A stretch of 64,000 nucleotides of DNA from Nakamurella flavida (lineage in GTDB: Bacteria; Actinomycetota; Actinomycetes; Mycobacteriales; Nakamurellaceae). Below, piece by piece: positions 1 through 8,042 of this stretch. The DNA lies in NCBI RefSeq assembly GCF_030811475.1, contig NZ_JAUSQV010000001.1, forward strand, positions 4,200,880 to 4,264,879. The letters run 5' to 3'. Numbering within the stretch: position 1 is the first letter of the stretch; each line of letters begins with the position of its first letter. The translations under genes and the position numbers were made by a program. Below the pieces are notes generated by a model, which had not been told where the DNA came from, did no database searches, and saw only the letters and a list, made by a program, of their open reading frames with translations.

Positions 1-1
1 G

Positions 2-1600
2 CAGGAGATCCTCACCGAGGACCTCGTCGCGCTGGCGGTCCTGCGGACCGGGCGCCCGGTGGCCTACGAGATGACCCGCGACGAGGAGTTCGTCCGGGCC
101 ACCGTGCGGCACCCGTTCCGGGTGCAGGTCTCGCTGGGGGCGACCCGGGAGGGCGAGCTCACCGCCATGAAGGTGACGGTGCTCAGCGACACCGGCGCCT
201 ACGGCAACCACGCCATCGGCGTGCTGTTCCACAGCTGTGCCGAGTCGATCAGCCTGTACCGCTGCCCCGTCAAGCGGCTGGACGCCGAGGCGGTCTACAC
301 CAACACGGTGCCGTCGGGAGCGTTCCGCGGGTACGGCCTCGGGCAGGTCATCCTCGGCGTCGAGTCGGCCATGGACGAGCTGGCCCACACCCTGGGCATC
401 GACCCGTTCGAGCTGCGCCGGCGCAACGTGGTGCGCGAGGGCGAGCCGCTGCTCGTCGCCCATCCCGAGCCCGAGCCGGACCTGGTCTGGGGGAGCTACG
501 GCCTGGACCAGTGCTTGGACCTCGCCCAGGACGCGCTGCGGCGGGGCAACGGGGTGAACCCACCTGTCGGCGACCACTGGCGCACGGGCGAGGGGATGGC
601 CGTGGCGATGATCGCCACCATGGCCCCGCGCGGGCACATCGCCAAGGTCACCGTGACGCTGCGACCGGACGGCCGCTACGTCCTGGGCGTGGGGACCAGC
701 GAGTTCGGCAACGGCACCACCACCGTGCACACCCAGATCGTGGCCACGGTGCTGAACACGGCGATGGAGCGCATCTCGCTCACCAACTCCGACACCGACG
801 GCGCCGAGTACGACACCGGGGCGTTCGCCTCGGCCGGGACGACCGTCGCGGGAAAGGCCCTGCACGCCGCCGCGCTGGCGCTGCGCGAGATCCTGCTGAG
901 TGCGGCGGCGGCGATCACCGGCGTCGATCCGGGGGAGTGCGTCGTCGGTCCGGACGGGGTGCGGGCGGCCGGCCGCACCCTCACCTTCGCCGAGCTCATC
1001 GCGGCCGCCCCGGCCGAGAACCGTTCCGGCGCAGATCTGGTCGCCTCGGGCAGCGAGTTCGGCGACGTCCGGTCGCTGGCGTTCAACGTGCAGGCGTTCC
1101 GGGTCGCGGTGGACGTGCGGACCGGTGAGGTGCGGATCCTGCAGTCGGTGCAGTCCGCCGACGCGGGCACGGTGATGAACCCCGAGCAGTGCCGCGGTCA
1201 GGTCGAGGGCGGGGTGGCCCAGGCCATCGGCTCGTCGCTGTACGAGGAGGTGCGACTGGCCGACGACGGCTCGGTGGTCAACCCCGCGTTCCGCGTCTAC
1301 CTGGTCCCCTCCATGGCCGACATCCCCGACACCGAGGTGTACTTCGCCCGCACCGCCGACGATCTCGGCCCGTTCGGGGCCAAGTCGATGAGCGAGAGCC
1401 CGTACAACCCGGTCGCGCCCGCGCTGGGCAACGCGATCCGCGCCGCCGTCGGGGTGCGTCTGTACGAGACGCCGTTCAGCCGGGACCGGGTGTGGCGGGC
1501 GATCGACCGGGGCGGGCAGCCCACCGACACCCCGGACGAGGGGGCCACCGAACTACCGTCATCGGTCCCGGAGACGGCCGGTTACCGGTGGCCGGCCTGA
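2..1600 (+). CDS. Xanthine dehydrogenase-type molybdopterin-binding large subunit (3' part, start outside window)
   Basis: The frame is open from base 2, so the gene starts upstream. The visible ~532 residues match the molybdopterin-binding C-terminal region of the XdhB/CoxL family, which hydroxylates purines or aldehydes with Mo-cofactor. Visible signatures are the AFRGYG loop, a GTSEFGNG segment, and near the C-terminus GAKSMSESPYNP, where the Glu of the G-x-x-SE stretch occupies the usual catalytic base position. The tail after RVWRAI is low-complexity. Substrate cannot be told from this part. The FAD and 2Fe-2S subunits are not in the window, so they must lie upstream or elsewhere. Confidence 0.88.
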   Translation, partial: QEILTEDLVALAVLRTGRPVAYEMTRDEEFVRATVRHPFRVQVSLGATREGELTAMKVTVLSDTGAYGNHAIGVLFHSCAESISLYRCPVKRLDAEAVYTNTVPSGAFRGYGLGQVILGVESAMDELAHTLGIDPFELRRRNVVREGEPLLVAHPEPEPDLVWGSYGLDQCLDLAQDALRRGNGVNPPVGDHWRTGEGMAVAMIATMAPRGHIAKVTVTLRPDGRYVLGVGTSEFGNGTTTVHTQIVATVLNTAMERISLTNSDTDGAEYDTGAFASAGTTVAGKALHAAALALREILLSAAAAITGVDPGECVVGPDGVRAAGRTLTFAELIAAAPAENRSGADLVASGSEFGDVRSLAFNVQAFRVAVDVRTGEVRILQSVQSADAGTVMNPEQCRGQVEGGVAQAIGSSLYEEVRLADDGSVVNPAFRVYLVPSMADIPDTEVYFARTADDLGPFGAKSMSESPYNPVAPALGNAIRAAVGVRLYETPFSRDRVWRAIDRGGQPTDTPDEGATELPSSVPETAGYRWPA

Positions 1601-1647
1601 CCGTCCGTCGGGCCGGTCGGGCGTCCGGTGCGCTCTACCCTGGAGCG

Positions 1648-1692
1648 ATGACCACCGCCACCCCCACCCCGACCGCCCCGGACGGGCGCTGA
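1648..1692 (+). CDS. 14-codon leaderless micro-ORF upstream of small membrane protein
   Basis: ATG with a TACCCT -10-like hexamer (1636-1641) exactly 6 nt upstream, the spacing seen at leaderless genes in this window. A GGAG also precedes it. It encodes MTTATPTPTAPDGR. Its TGA is one base short of the GTG of the next gene (TGACGTG), so ribosomes finishing here could restart there. It may be a translated leader or simply the landing site of transcription for the membrane-protein pair. Function unknown. Confidence 0.4.
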   Translation: MTTATPTPTAPDGR

Positions 1693-1693
1693 C

Positions 1694-1894
1694 GTGGGCG
1701 GCGTGCTCGACGCGATCGAGTCGTGGGTGGCCGGGCGGGGCTACTGGATCCAGGTCGTGGTGCTGCTCGCCGTGCTGCTGCCGCTGTGCTTCTGGCTGGC
1801 CGGCGTCATCGACCGGCTGGTCGAGAGGGTGCTCGGTCACGGTGACCCGGTGCGCACCCCGGCCGGCGGGGCCGCTGACGGGGGACGGTCGTGA
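1694..1894 (+). CDS. Small single-span membrane protein (66 aa)
   Basis: GTG start right after the preceding micro-ORF stop. The protein has one clear hydrophobic segment (about residues 18-40, rich in V, L, A and F), followed by a basic/acidic helix (IDRLVERVLGHG) and a Gly/Ala tail. No family recognised. It overlaps the next, even smaller membrane ORF by GTGA, which suggests the two are translated together. Confidence 0.5.
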   Translation: MGGVLDAIESWVAGRGYWIQVVVLLAVLLPLCFWLAGVIDRLVERVLGHGDPVRTPAGGAADGGRS

Positions 1895-1989
1895 AGCTCG
1901 GACCACTGCCCGCACTCACCCGGCGGTGGATGAGCATCGCCCTGCTCGTCATGGTCGCGGTGGCCGTCGTGGTGGCCGCCCTCCGCTGA
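1891..1989 (+). CDS. 32-aa membrane micro-protein, coupled to previous gene
   Basis: GTG at 1891 overlaps the previous stop (GTGA). Residues 1-13 are basic (TRRW), followed by a 17-residue hydrophobic helix of I, L, V, M and A ending at LR-stop, so it is predicted to be a single-span membrane peptide. Too short for ordinary gene callers. The stop-start overlap and a clean membrane helix argue that it is real. Function unknown. Confidence 0.4.
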   Translation: MKLGPLPALTRRWMSIALLVMVAVAVVVAALR

Positions 1990-2046
1990 TCCGCACCCGC
2001 CCCGGCGTGGTCTCCAGGACGGTCGGGGAGCCCGCACACTGGTCGG

Positions 2047-3273
2047 GTGCCCTCCACCCTCCCCGACGGTGATCCCGTCCCGGTCGACGGCGCGCTCCCG
2101 GACCAGGCCCACGTCGGGATGGCCGCGCGCAGTCTGTCCTTCTACGTCCACGTGCCGTTCTGCGCGACCCGCTGCGGCTACTGCGACTTCAACACCTACA
2201 CGGCGGGCGAACTGGGCAGCCAGGCCTCCCCGCAGTCGTGGCTGGACGGCGCGCTGGCCGAGATCGACCTGGCGGCAAGGGTTCTGCGGTCCCGGGGGGA
2301 CACCCGGCCGGTCGGTACGGTCTTCGTCGGCGGGGGCACTCCGTCGCTGGTGGGTGCGGGGCCGCTGACCGCCCTGCTGCGTCGCATCGACGACCGGTTC
2401 GGCCTGACCCCGGACGCCGAGGTGAGCACGGAGGCCAATCCGGAGTCCACCGACCCGGCGCTGCTCGACGCCCTCCGCGCGGCGGGTTACACCCGGCTCT
2501 CCCTGGGCATGCAGTCCTCCTCACCCCGCGTCCTGCAGATCCTGGACCGCCGGCACACCGCGGGCCGGCCGGAGGCGGTCGTGGCCCAGGCCCGCGCCGC
2601 CGGGTTCGACCACGTCAATCTCGACCTCATCTACGGCACCCCCGGGGAGACCGACCGGGAGTTCGCCGACTCCCTCGCCGCCGCCGTCGGCGCCGGGGTG
2701 GACCACGTCTCGGCCTACTCGCTCATCGTGGAGCCGGGCACCCGGATGCACCGGCAGGTGCGCACCGGCGCGCTCCCCATGCCGGACGAGGACATCCTGG
2801 CCGACCGTTACCTGATGGCCGAGGCGGCGCTCACCGCGGCCGGGATGAGCTGGTACGAGGTGTCCAACTGGGCCACCGACGACGCGGCCCGGTGCCGGCA
2901 CAACCTGGCCTACTGGACGGGCGGTGACTGGTGGGGGATCGGGCCCGGCGCCCACTCCCACGTCGGCGGGGTGCGCTGGTGGAACGTCAAGCACCCGGCG
3001 GCCTACGCGGCGGCCCTGGCCGCCGGCCGTTCACCGGGCGCCGCCCGGGAAGTCCTCTCCCCGGAGTCGCGCGAGCTGGAACGCGTCCTGCTGGAGCTGC
3101 GGCTGGCCGACGGTCTGGCCCTGGACGCGCTCTCGCCCGTCGGCCGGGACCGTGCGGCGCAGGACGCGACGGACGGCCTGCTCGATCCGGCGGCCCTGTC
3201 GGCCGGACGGGCGGTGCTGACCCTGCGGGGCCGGCTGCTGGCCGACGGGATCGCCCTGGCCCTGACGGACTGA
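2047..3273 (+). CDS. hemW: HemW, radical SAM heme chaperone (CPO-III-like)
   Basis: A 408-aa radical SAM protein of the HemN/HemW family. C39-x3-C43-x2-C46 (FCATRCGYCDF) binds the 4Fe-4S cluster. GGGTPS, a LSLGMQS strand and DLIYGTPGET are family SAM-binding motifs. HemW members deliver heme rather than oxidise coproporphyrinogen, and its place beside hrcA-dnaJ is the usual position of the actinobacterial hemW. GTG 2047 is chosen because a CACACT -10-like hexamer (2035-2040) lies 6 nt before it, suggesting a leaderless transcript. ATG 2119 (MAARSLSFYVHVPFC) is a possible alternative. Confidence 0.9.
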   Translation: MPSTLPDGDPVPVDGALPDQAHVGMAARSLSFYVHVPFCATRCGYCDFNTYTAGELGSQASPQSWLDGALAEIDLAARVLRSRGDTRPVGTVFVGGGTPSLVGAGPLTALLRRIDDRFGLTPDAEVSTEANPESTDPALLDALRAAGYTRLSLGMQSSSPRVLQILDRRHTAGRPEAVVAQARAAGFDHVNLDLIYGTPGETDREFADSLAAAVGAGVDHVSAYSLIVEPGTRMHRQVRTGALPMPDEDILADRYLMAEAALTAAGMSWYEVSNWATDDAARCRHNLAYWTGGDWWGIGPGAHSHVGGVRWWNVKHPAAYAAALAAGRSPGAAREVLSPESRELERVLLELRLADGLALDALSPVGRDRAAQDATDGLLDPAALSAGRAVLTLRGRLLADGIALALTD

Positions 3274-3284
3274 GCCCGACGCGG

Positions 3285-3608
3285 TCAGCGTGCCGGCGGG
3301 GTCCATCCGGAGACGTCGTCGAGGTCCAGGATCCGCACGTGCATGGCGGTGCGCTGGCGCAGTGCGGCCCGCAGGGCCCGGTGCAGTCCGTCCTCCAGGA
3401 AAACCTCGCCGTGCCACAGCACGGCGTGCGGGAACAGGTCCCCGTAGAAGGTGGAGTTCTCGTCCAGCAGGGTGTCCAGGCGCAGCTCGCGCTTGGTGGT
3501 GACCAGCTCGCTGATCCGGATCTGCCGCGGGGGGATGCGCGCCCAGTCCCGCATCGACAGGTCGTGATCGGGGTAGGGCCGGCCGTCGCGCACGTCCTTG
3601 AAGATCAC
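3285..3608 (-). CDS. Conserved actinobacterial protein with ParB-like DGLHR motif
   Basis: A 107-aa protein (GTG start) convergent with hemW and divergent from hrcA. Mycobacteria carry a small protein of similar size beside hrcA (Rv2375, by position). The segment IRISELVTTKREL, then an LDTLL stretch and WHGEVFLEDGLHRALRAAL, resembles the ParB/sulfiredoxin N-terminal fold, in which a dG-H-R motif binds nucleotide. That likeness is my inference. No DNA-binding domain is visible. Role unknown. Confidence 0.75.
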   Translation of the reverse strand: MIFKDVRDGRPYPDHDLSMRDWARIPPRQIRISELVTTKRELRLDTLLDENSTFYGDLFPHAVLWHGEVFLEDGLHRALRAALRQRTAMHVRILDLDDVSGWTPPAR

Positions 3609-3765
3609 TGCCGACCCGCCTCCGCCCCTGTCGCACCACCGGTCGGAGCCGGTGTTCTGCGGCCAGGGTAAACGTCCCGGACGGCGGCCGGGCGGGACAC
3701 CGCGCAGGTCACGGCGCCCGGCGTCACCGGCGGGCCGTTCCGGCGGGCGCAGGCGGCCCGGCGAC

Positions 3766-3797
3766 TACACTTGGCAGAGCGACAGGTCGAGTGCCAG
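3766..3797 (+). promoter_or_regulatory. hrcA promoter -10 and CIRCE-like operator with one degraded arm
   Basis: TACACT (3766-3771) is a likely -10. The 27-bp frame of a CIRCE element (9-9-9) fits at 3771-3797. The right arm GAGTGCCAG matches the actinobacterial form of GAGTGCTAA. The left arm TTGGCAGAG keeps only the outer bases of the expected C/TTGGCACTC. It lies around the expected transcription start, about 95-120 nt before hrcA, where HrcA autoregulation would act. Confidence 0.5.
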
Positions 3798-3890
3798 CCG
3801 GCGTCCGGCGGCCGCGGTCCGGCCGGAACACCCGGCCAGGGACCACCGGCCGGCACGGGCCGGGACGGCAGCGGGACGGAGGTGGTGGGG

Positions 3891-4940
3891 ATGTCGGCGG
3901 ACGATCGTCGGTTCGAGGTCCTGCGGGCCATCGTCTCGGACTACGTGGCCACCCGGGAACCCGTCGGTTCCAAGTCCCTGGTCGACCGTCACCAGCTGGG
4001 CGTCTCCCCGGCCACCATCCGCAACGACATGGCCGTCCTGGAGGACGAGGGGTACATCGCCCAGCCGCACACCTCCGCCGGCCGCGTCCCGACCGACAAG
4101 GGCTACCGGCTCTTCGTCGATCGGCTCTCGCAGGTCAAGCCCATGTCGGTGGGGGAGCGTCGCGCCATCCACTCCTTCCTCTCCGAGGCGGTCGACCTGG
4201 ACGACGTGCTCCGTCGTGCGGTTCGCTCGCTCGCCCAGCTGACCCGGCAGGTCGCGGTCGTGCAGTACCCGACGCTGAGCCGTTCCTCGGTGCGGCACGT
4301 CGAGGTCGTCGCCCTGGACCCGCGCCGGCTGCTGCTGGTGGTGATCACCGACACCGGTCGGGTCGAACAGCGGCTGGTGGACGTCGGCGAGGTCGCCGAC
4401 GGCGGTGACCGGCCCGCCACCGTCGACCACGACACCGTGCTGACCCTCCGCGCGCTGCTGGCCACCCACGTCACCGGCCGCCGGCTGGCCGACGCCGCCG
4501 ACGGTCTCGCCGATCTGCCCGCCCAGGTCGAACCGGCCCTGCGTCCGGTGGTCCGGGTCGTGGTGTCCGCCCTGCTCGGCGCGCTGGTCGACAACCCGGA
4601 GGAGCGGCTCGTGCTCTCCGGCACCTCGCACGTCACCGGCGCCTGGGCCGATCAGCCCGGCATGCTCCAGGGGGTCCTGGAGGCCATGGACGAGCAGGTC
4701 ACCCTGCTCAAGCTGCTCACCGTCGTGCAGGCCCCGGACGCCGTGCACGTCTCCATCGGGCAGGAGAACCGGGACGACAACCTGGCCCGATCGGCGCTGG
4801 TCTCCGCGGGGTACGGGAGCGGCAGCACCGTGATGGGTGGCGTGGCCGTCGTCGGCCCCACCCGGATGGACTACCCCGGGACGATGGCCGCGGTCCGCGC
4901 CGTCGCCCGGTACATCGGGGAGATCGTGTCCGGCCGCTAG
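3891..4940 (+). CDS. hrcA: Heat-inducible transcription repressor HrcA
   Basis: A 349-aa repressor of class I heat-shock genes that binds CIRCE. The N-terminal winged helix includes [22 protein letters not shown], the HrcA signature; a GAF-like middle and the C-terminal [19 protein letters not shown] signature are intact. ATG 3891 is preferred over upstream in-frame starts because GGAGG lies about 8 nt upstream and homologues begin with [15 protein letters not shown]-type sequence. dnaJ follows after 97 nt, giving the usual actinobacterial hrcA-dnaJ unit, probably fed back through the operator at 3771-3797. Confidence 0.95.
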   Translation: MSADDRRFEVLRAIVSDYVATREPVGSKSLVDRHQLGVSPATIRNDMAVLEDEGYIAQPHTSAGRVPTDKGYRLFVDRLSQVKPMSVGERRAIHSFLSEAVDLDDVLRRAVRSLAQLTRQVAVVQYPTLSRSSVRHVEVVALDPRRLLLVVITDTGRVEQRLVDVGEVADGGDRPATVDHDTVLTLRALLATHVTGRRLADAADGLADLPAQVEPALRPVVRVVVSALLGALVDNPEERLVLSGTSHVTGAWADQPGMLQGVLEAMDEQVTLLKLLTVVQAPDAVHVSIGQENRDDNLARSALVSAGYGSGSTVMGGVAVVGPTRMDYPGTMAAVRAVARYIGEIVSGR

Positions 4941-5037
4941 GCGGGCCGCCCCGGACAGCCAGACGAGCCAGACACCGCCCCGGCCTCCCGGGACGCGGAC
5001 GAGCAGGTGCGGGTGCGATACCCGCAGGAAGTGATGG

Positions 5038-6195
5038 GTGCAGAGCGTGGCACGGGACTACTACGGTGCGCTGGGCGTCGCCAAGGGCGCGTCGGCCGAC
5101 GAGATCAAGCGGGCCTACCGCAAGCTGGCACGGGAGCTGCATCCCGACGTCAACCCCGACGCCGCCGCGCAGCAGCGTTTCAAGGACGTCACCGCGGCGT
5201 ACGAGGTGCTGTCCGATCCGGCCAAGCGACAGGTCGTCGACCTCGGCGGCGACCCGCTCTCCGGGAGCGGCGGCGGCAACGGCGGCGGGGGCGGTGACCC
5301 GTTCGGTGGCATGGGCCTCGGCGACATCATGGACGCCTTCTTCGGCGGCGGGCAGGGCGGCGGCCGCGGTCGGGGCCCGCGCTCACGGACCCGTCAGGGC
5401 GATGACGCGCTCATCCCGGTCGAGCTGACGCTCGAGGAGTGCGCGGCCGGCGTGGCCAAGGACATCACCGTGGACACCGCCACCCTGTGCGGGGTGTGCC
5501 ACGGCTCCGGGTGCGCCGAGGGCACCCGCCCGGTCACCTGTGACACCTGCCAGGGCAGCGGCGAGATCCAGCAGGTCCAGCGGTCGCTGCTCGGCCAGGT
5601 CGTCACCTCCCGGCCCTGTCCGGTCTGCCGCGGGTTCGGCGAGGTCATCCCCGAACCCTGTCGGCAGTGCAGCGGCGAGGGCCGGGTGCGCGCGCGGCGG
5701 GTCGTCCGGGCCAACATCCCGGCCGGGGTCGGCAACGGCATCCGGGTCCGGCTCGCCGGCCAGGGCGAGGTCGGCCCCGGCGGCGGTGCCCCCGGCGATC
5801 TGTACGTCGAGGTCGAGGAGCTCTCGCACGACCGGTTCACCCGGGAGGGCGTCGATCTGCACTGCACCGTGCACGTGCCGATGACGGCAGCGGCGCTGGG
5901 GACCACCATGTCGCTCAGCACCCTGCAGTCGCAGGAGGAGCTGGTCATCGCGCCCGGAACCCAGTCCGGCACGGTGCAGACGCTGCGCGGCCAGGGCATG
6001 CCCCGGTTGCGCGGGTCCGGGGTGGGCAACCTGCACGTGCACGTCGACGTGGTCACCCCGACGCGGGTCGACGGCCGGCAGGCCGAACTGCTCCGGGAAC
6101 TGGCCGCCCTGCGCGGCGAGGAGCAGGCCGAGCTGGCCGCACGCGGGCACGGCGGGTTCTTCTCCCGCCTGCGCGACTCCTTCGCCGGTCGGTGA
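5038..6195 (+). CDS. dnaJ: Chaperone protein DnaJ (DnaJ2 type)
   Basis: A 385-aa class I J-protein that stimulates DnaK ATPase and binds unfolded substrates. The J domain (residues 1-70) has LHPDVNP with the HPD motif. A Gly-rich linker (about 78-120) ends in DAFFGGG. Four zinc repeats follow ([32 protein letters not shown]), then the CTD. AGGAAG at 5026-5031 is well spaced for GTG 5038. Family alignment would favour GTG 5047 ([11 protein letters not shown]), so the start is uncertain by three codons. The stop overlaps the rsmE start. Confidence 0.95.
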   Translation: MQSVARDYYGALGVAKGASADEIKRAYRKLARELHPDVNPDAAAQQRFKDVTAAYEVLSDPAKRQVVDLGGDPLSGSGGGNGGGGGDPFGGMGLGDIMDAFFGGGQGGGRGRGPRSRTRQGDDALIPVELTLEECAAGVAKDITVDTATLCGVCHGSGCAEGTRPVTCDTCQGSGEIQQVQRSLLGQVVTSRPCPVCRGFGEVIPEPCRQCSGEGRVRARRVVRANIPAGVGNGIRVRLAGQGEVGPGGGAPGDLYVEVEELSHDRFTREGVDLHCTVHVPMTAAALGTTMSLSTLQSQEELVIAPGTQSGTVQTLRGQGMPRLRGSGVGNLHVHVDVVTPTRVDGRQAELLRELAALRGEEQAELAARGHGGFFSRLRDSFAGR

Positions 6196-6935
6196 GCGGG
6201 GAACCCACCTTCCTGGTGGACACCCTGCCCCGGCCCGGTGCCGCCGGGGCCGTCCTGCTGGACGGTCCCGAGGGACGGCACGCGGCCACCGTGCAGCGGC
6301 TGCGCGTGGGCGAGGCGCTCGTGCTGACCGACGGTGCCGGCGCCTGGACCCTGGGCACCGTCGAGGAGGTCCGGCGGGACGCGCTGCTGGTACGGCCCGG
6401 GGAGATCCGACAGGACCCGCCGCCGCCGCTGCGGATCGTCGTGGTGCAGGCCCTGCCCAAGGGCGAGCGCGGCGAGCTGGCCGTCGACCTGGCCACCGAG
6501 GCCGGCGCCGACGGCATCGTCCCGTGGGCCGCGGCGCGCAGCGTCGCCCGGTGGGACCGCGACAAGGCGACCCGGGGTGTGGAGAAGTGGCGGGCCACGG
6601 CCCGGTCCGCGGCCAAGCAGGCCCGTCGCCGGTACGTACCGCCCGTGGACCCGTTGGCCGGGACCGCGCAGGTGGTGGAACGGATCTCGGCGGCCACCCT
6701 GGCGCTGGTGCTGCACGAGTCGGCCACCGAGCCGCTGACCGGGCTGGACCTGCCGGCCGCCGGCGAGCTGCTGCTGGTCGTGGGCCCCGAGGGCGGGGTC
6801 AGCCCCGAGGAGCTGACCGCGTTCACCGGTGCCGGCGCCCGCGCGGTCCGCCTCGGGCCGGAGGTGCTCCGCAGCTCCACCGCGGCCGCGGTCGCCCTGG
6901 GCGCGCTGGCCGTGCTGACCGGCCGCTGGGGCTGA
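6192..6935 (+). CDS. rsmE: 16S rRNA m3U1498 methyltransferase RsmE
   Basis: A 247-aa SPOUT methyltransferase that methylates N3 of U1498 in 16S rRNA. An N-terminal PUA-like part (about 1-75) is followed by a trefoil-knot domain with [14 protein letters not shown] and [16 protein letters not shown], the SAM-binding knot. GTG 6192 overlaps the dnaJ stop (GTGA), so translation is coupled. Longer in-frame extensions back to 5667 are a shadow inside dnaJ. The hrcA-dnaJ-rsmE order is conserved in actinobacteria. Confidence 0.94.
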   Translation: MSGEPTFLVDTLPRPGAAGAVLLDGPEGRHAATVQRLRVGEALVLTDGAGAWTLGTVEEVRRDALLVRPGEIRQDPPPPLRIVVVQALPKGERGELAVDLATEAGADGIVPWAAARSVARWDRDKATRGVEKWRATARSAAKQARRRYVPPVDPLAGTAQVVERISAATLALVLHESATEPLTGLDLPAAGELLLVVGPEGGVSPEELTAFTGAGARAVRLGPEVLRSSTAAAVALGALAVLTGRWG

Positions 6936-7031
6936 CCTCCTCCCGGCGACGGCACGGTGGGTGGCACGGTGACGGGTCCGGGACCCGGGGCCCGGTTTGG
7001 TCCCCACCCCGGGCGTCGTCAGGATGGTGCG

Positions 7032-7076
7032 GTGATCGCCGCTCCCGTCCCCGTGCCGCCGGCCCGCCGCCCGTGA
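7032..7076 (+). CDS. 14-codon leaderless micro-ORF overlapping hydrolase start
   Basis: GTG with a CAGGAT -10-like hexamer (7020-7025) exactly 6 nt upstream. AGGA within it could also act as a weak SD. It encodes MIAAPVPVPPARRP, Pro-rich, and its TGA overlaps the GTG of the hydrolase gene (GTGA). This is the same length and arrangement as the ORF at 1648. Possible translated leader coupling expression of the hydrolase. Inference only. Confidence 0.4.
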   Translation: MIAAPVPVPPARRP

Positions 7077-7861
7077 GGATCGACATCCGGGAGTGGGCCT
7101 ACGGCCCGCACCCCAGCCAGACCGTGAAGCTGTTCCTGCCCGCCGCCTCGCACCTGCCGGTGGCCCTGGTCGTGCACGGCGGGTTCTGGCGTGCCCGCTA
7201 CGGCATCGAGCTCGCCGAGCCCCTGGCCCGGGACCTCACCCGGTACGGCGTGGCCGCGGCCGCCGTGGAGTACCGGCGGGTGGGGGACGGCGGCGGCTGG
7301 CCGACCACGTTGACCGATCTCACCCTGGCCGCCGACTCGCTGCGCACCCACGGTCAGGAGGCCGCCGACGGGCGCCTGCTGCTCGACCGGGTCGCCGCCG
7401 TCGGGCACTCCGCGGGTGGGCATCTCGCCGCCTGGCTGGCCCATCGCGGCGGTCTGCGCGCCGGGACGGCGGGGTCGCTGGCCCCGGGCGAACCGGGGAT
7501 CCGGCTGGTCGGGGCGGTCGCCCAGGCCGGCGTGCTGGACCTCGTCGCGGCCAGTCGGCAGACCCTGGGTGCCGGTGCGGTGGACGCCCTGATGGAGGGC
7601 CATCCCGGGTCGATGCCCCAGCGCTATCACCACGCCTCCCCGGTGGCCCACGTCGGCGACGGCGCGCGGGTGGTGTGCGTGCACGGCGATGCGGACGAGG
7701 ACGTCCCGCTGTCGCAGTCCGAGCGGTACGTCGAGGCGGCGCGGGCGGTGGGCGATCCGGTGCGACTGATCGTGCTCCCGGGCACCGGTCACATGGAGTT
7801 GATCGACCCGGCGTCGACGGCGTGGGCCATCTGTCGGGAACAGCTGCTGCGGATGCTCTGA
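7073..7861 (+). CDS. Alpha/beta hydrolase (kynurenine formamidase/esterase-like)
   Basis: A 262-aa single-domain alpha/beta hydrolase. LVVHGGFWR forms the oxyanion hole (HGG type). AAVGHSAGGHLAAW carries the nucleophile Ser in GxSxG. An Asp in GDADEDVPLSQ and the His in PGTGHMELIDP complete the triad. The HGGFW plus GHSAGGH combination is common in formamidase-like and acetyl-esterase-like members, but the substrate cannot be assigned. GTG 7073 overlaps the stop of a 14-codon ORF. No signal peptide, so it is likely cytoplasmic. Confidence 0.82.
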   Translation: MRIDIREWAYGPHPSQTVKLFLPAASHLPVALVVHGGFWRARYGIELAEPLARDLTRYGVAAAAVEYRRVGDGGGWPTTLTDLTLAADSLRTHGQEAADGRLLLDRVAAVGHSAGGHLAAWLAHRGGLRAGTAGSLAPGEPGIRLVGAVAQAGVLDLVAASRQTLGAGAVDALMEGHPGSMPQRYHHASPVAHVGDGARVVCVHGDADEDVPLSQSERYVEAARAVGDPVRLIVLPGTGHMELIDPASTAWAICREQLLRML

Positions 7862-7991
7862 GCACCACGGCGGTGCTGCCCGGCGACCGATGATTCCGCT
7901 GCCGGGGCGGGGTCTGTCGGTGGTCGGGTGTACCTGTGGTCCACCCGAGGAGCACGCCCAGCCGCACCCGCACCCGCCCGGAGGACCGACG

Positions 7992-8042
7992 ATGCCGCAC
8001 CGCCCACCCCCCGCACCCGGACTCCCGGTCGGTCGGTCGTGA
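7992..8042 (+). CDS. 16-codon leader ORF with strong SD, overlapping ABC ATPase start
   Basis: ATG preceded at 6 nt by GGAGGA (7980-7985), the best ribosome site in this gap. It encodes MPHRPPPAPGLPVGRS, Pro-rich. Its TGA overlaps the GTG of the exporter ATPase (GTGA). The ATPase GTG itself has no good SD, so it may depend on ribosomes terminating here. A proline-rich leader before a drug-type exporter could sense slow translation. That is inference. Confidence 0.45.
   Translation: MPHRPPPAPGLPVGRS

Noticed and set aside
5667-6935. 422-aa N-terminally extended RsmE
   Set aside because: The first 175 residues are a frame-shifted reading of dnaJ; the GTGA overlap at 6192 gives the normal family length.
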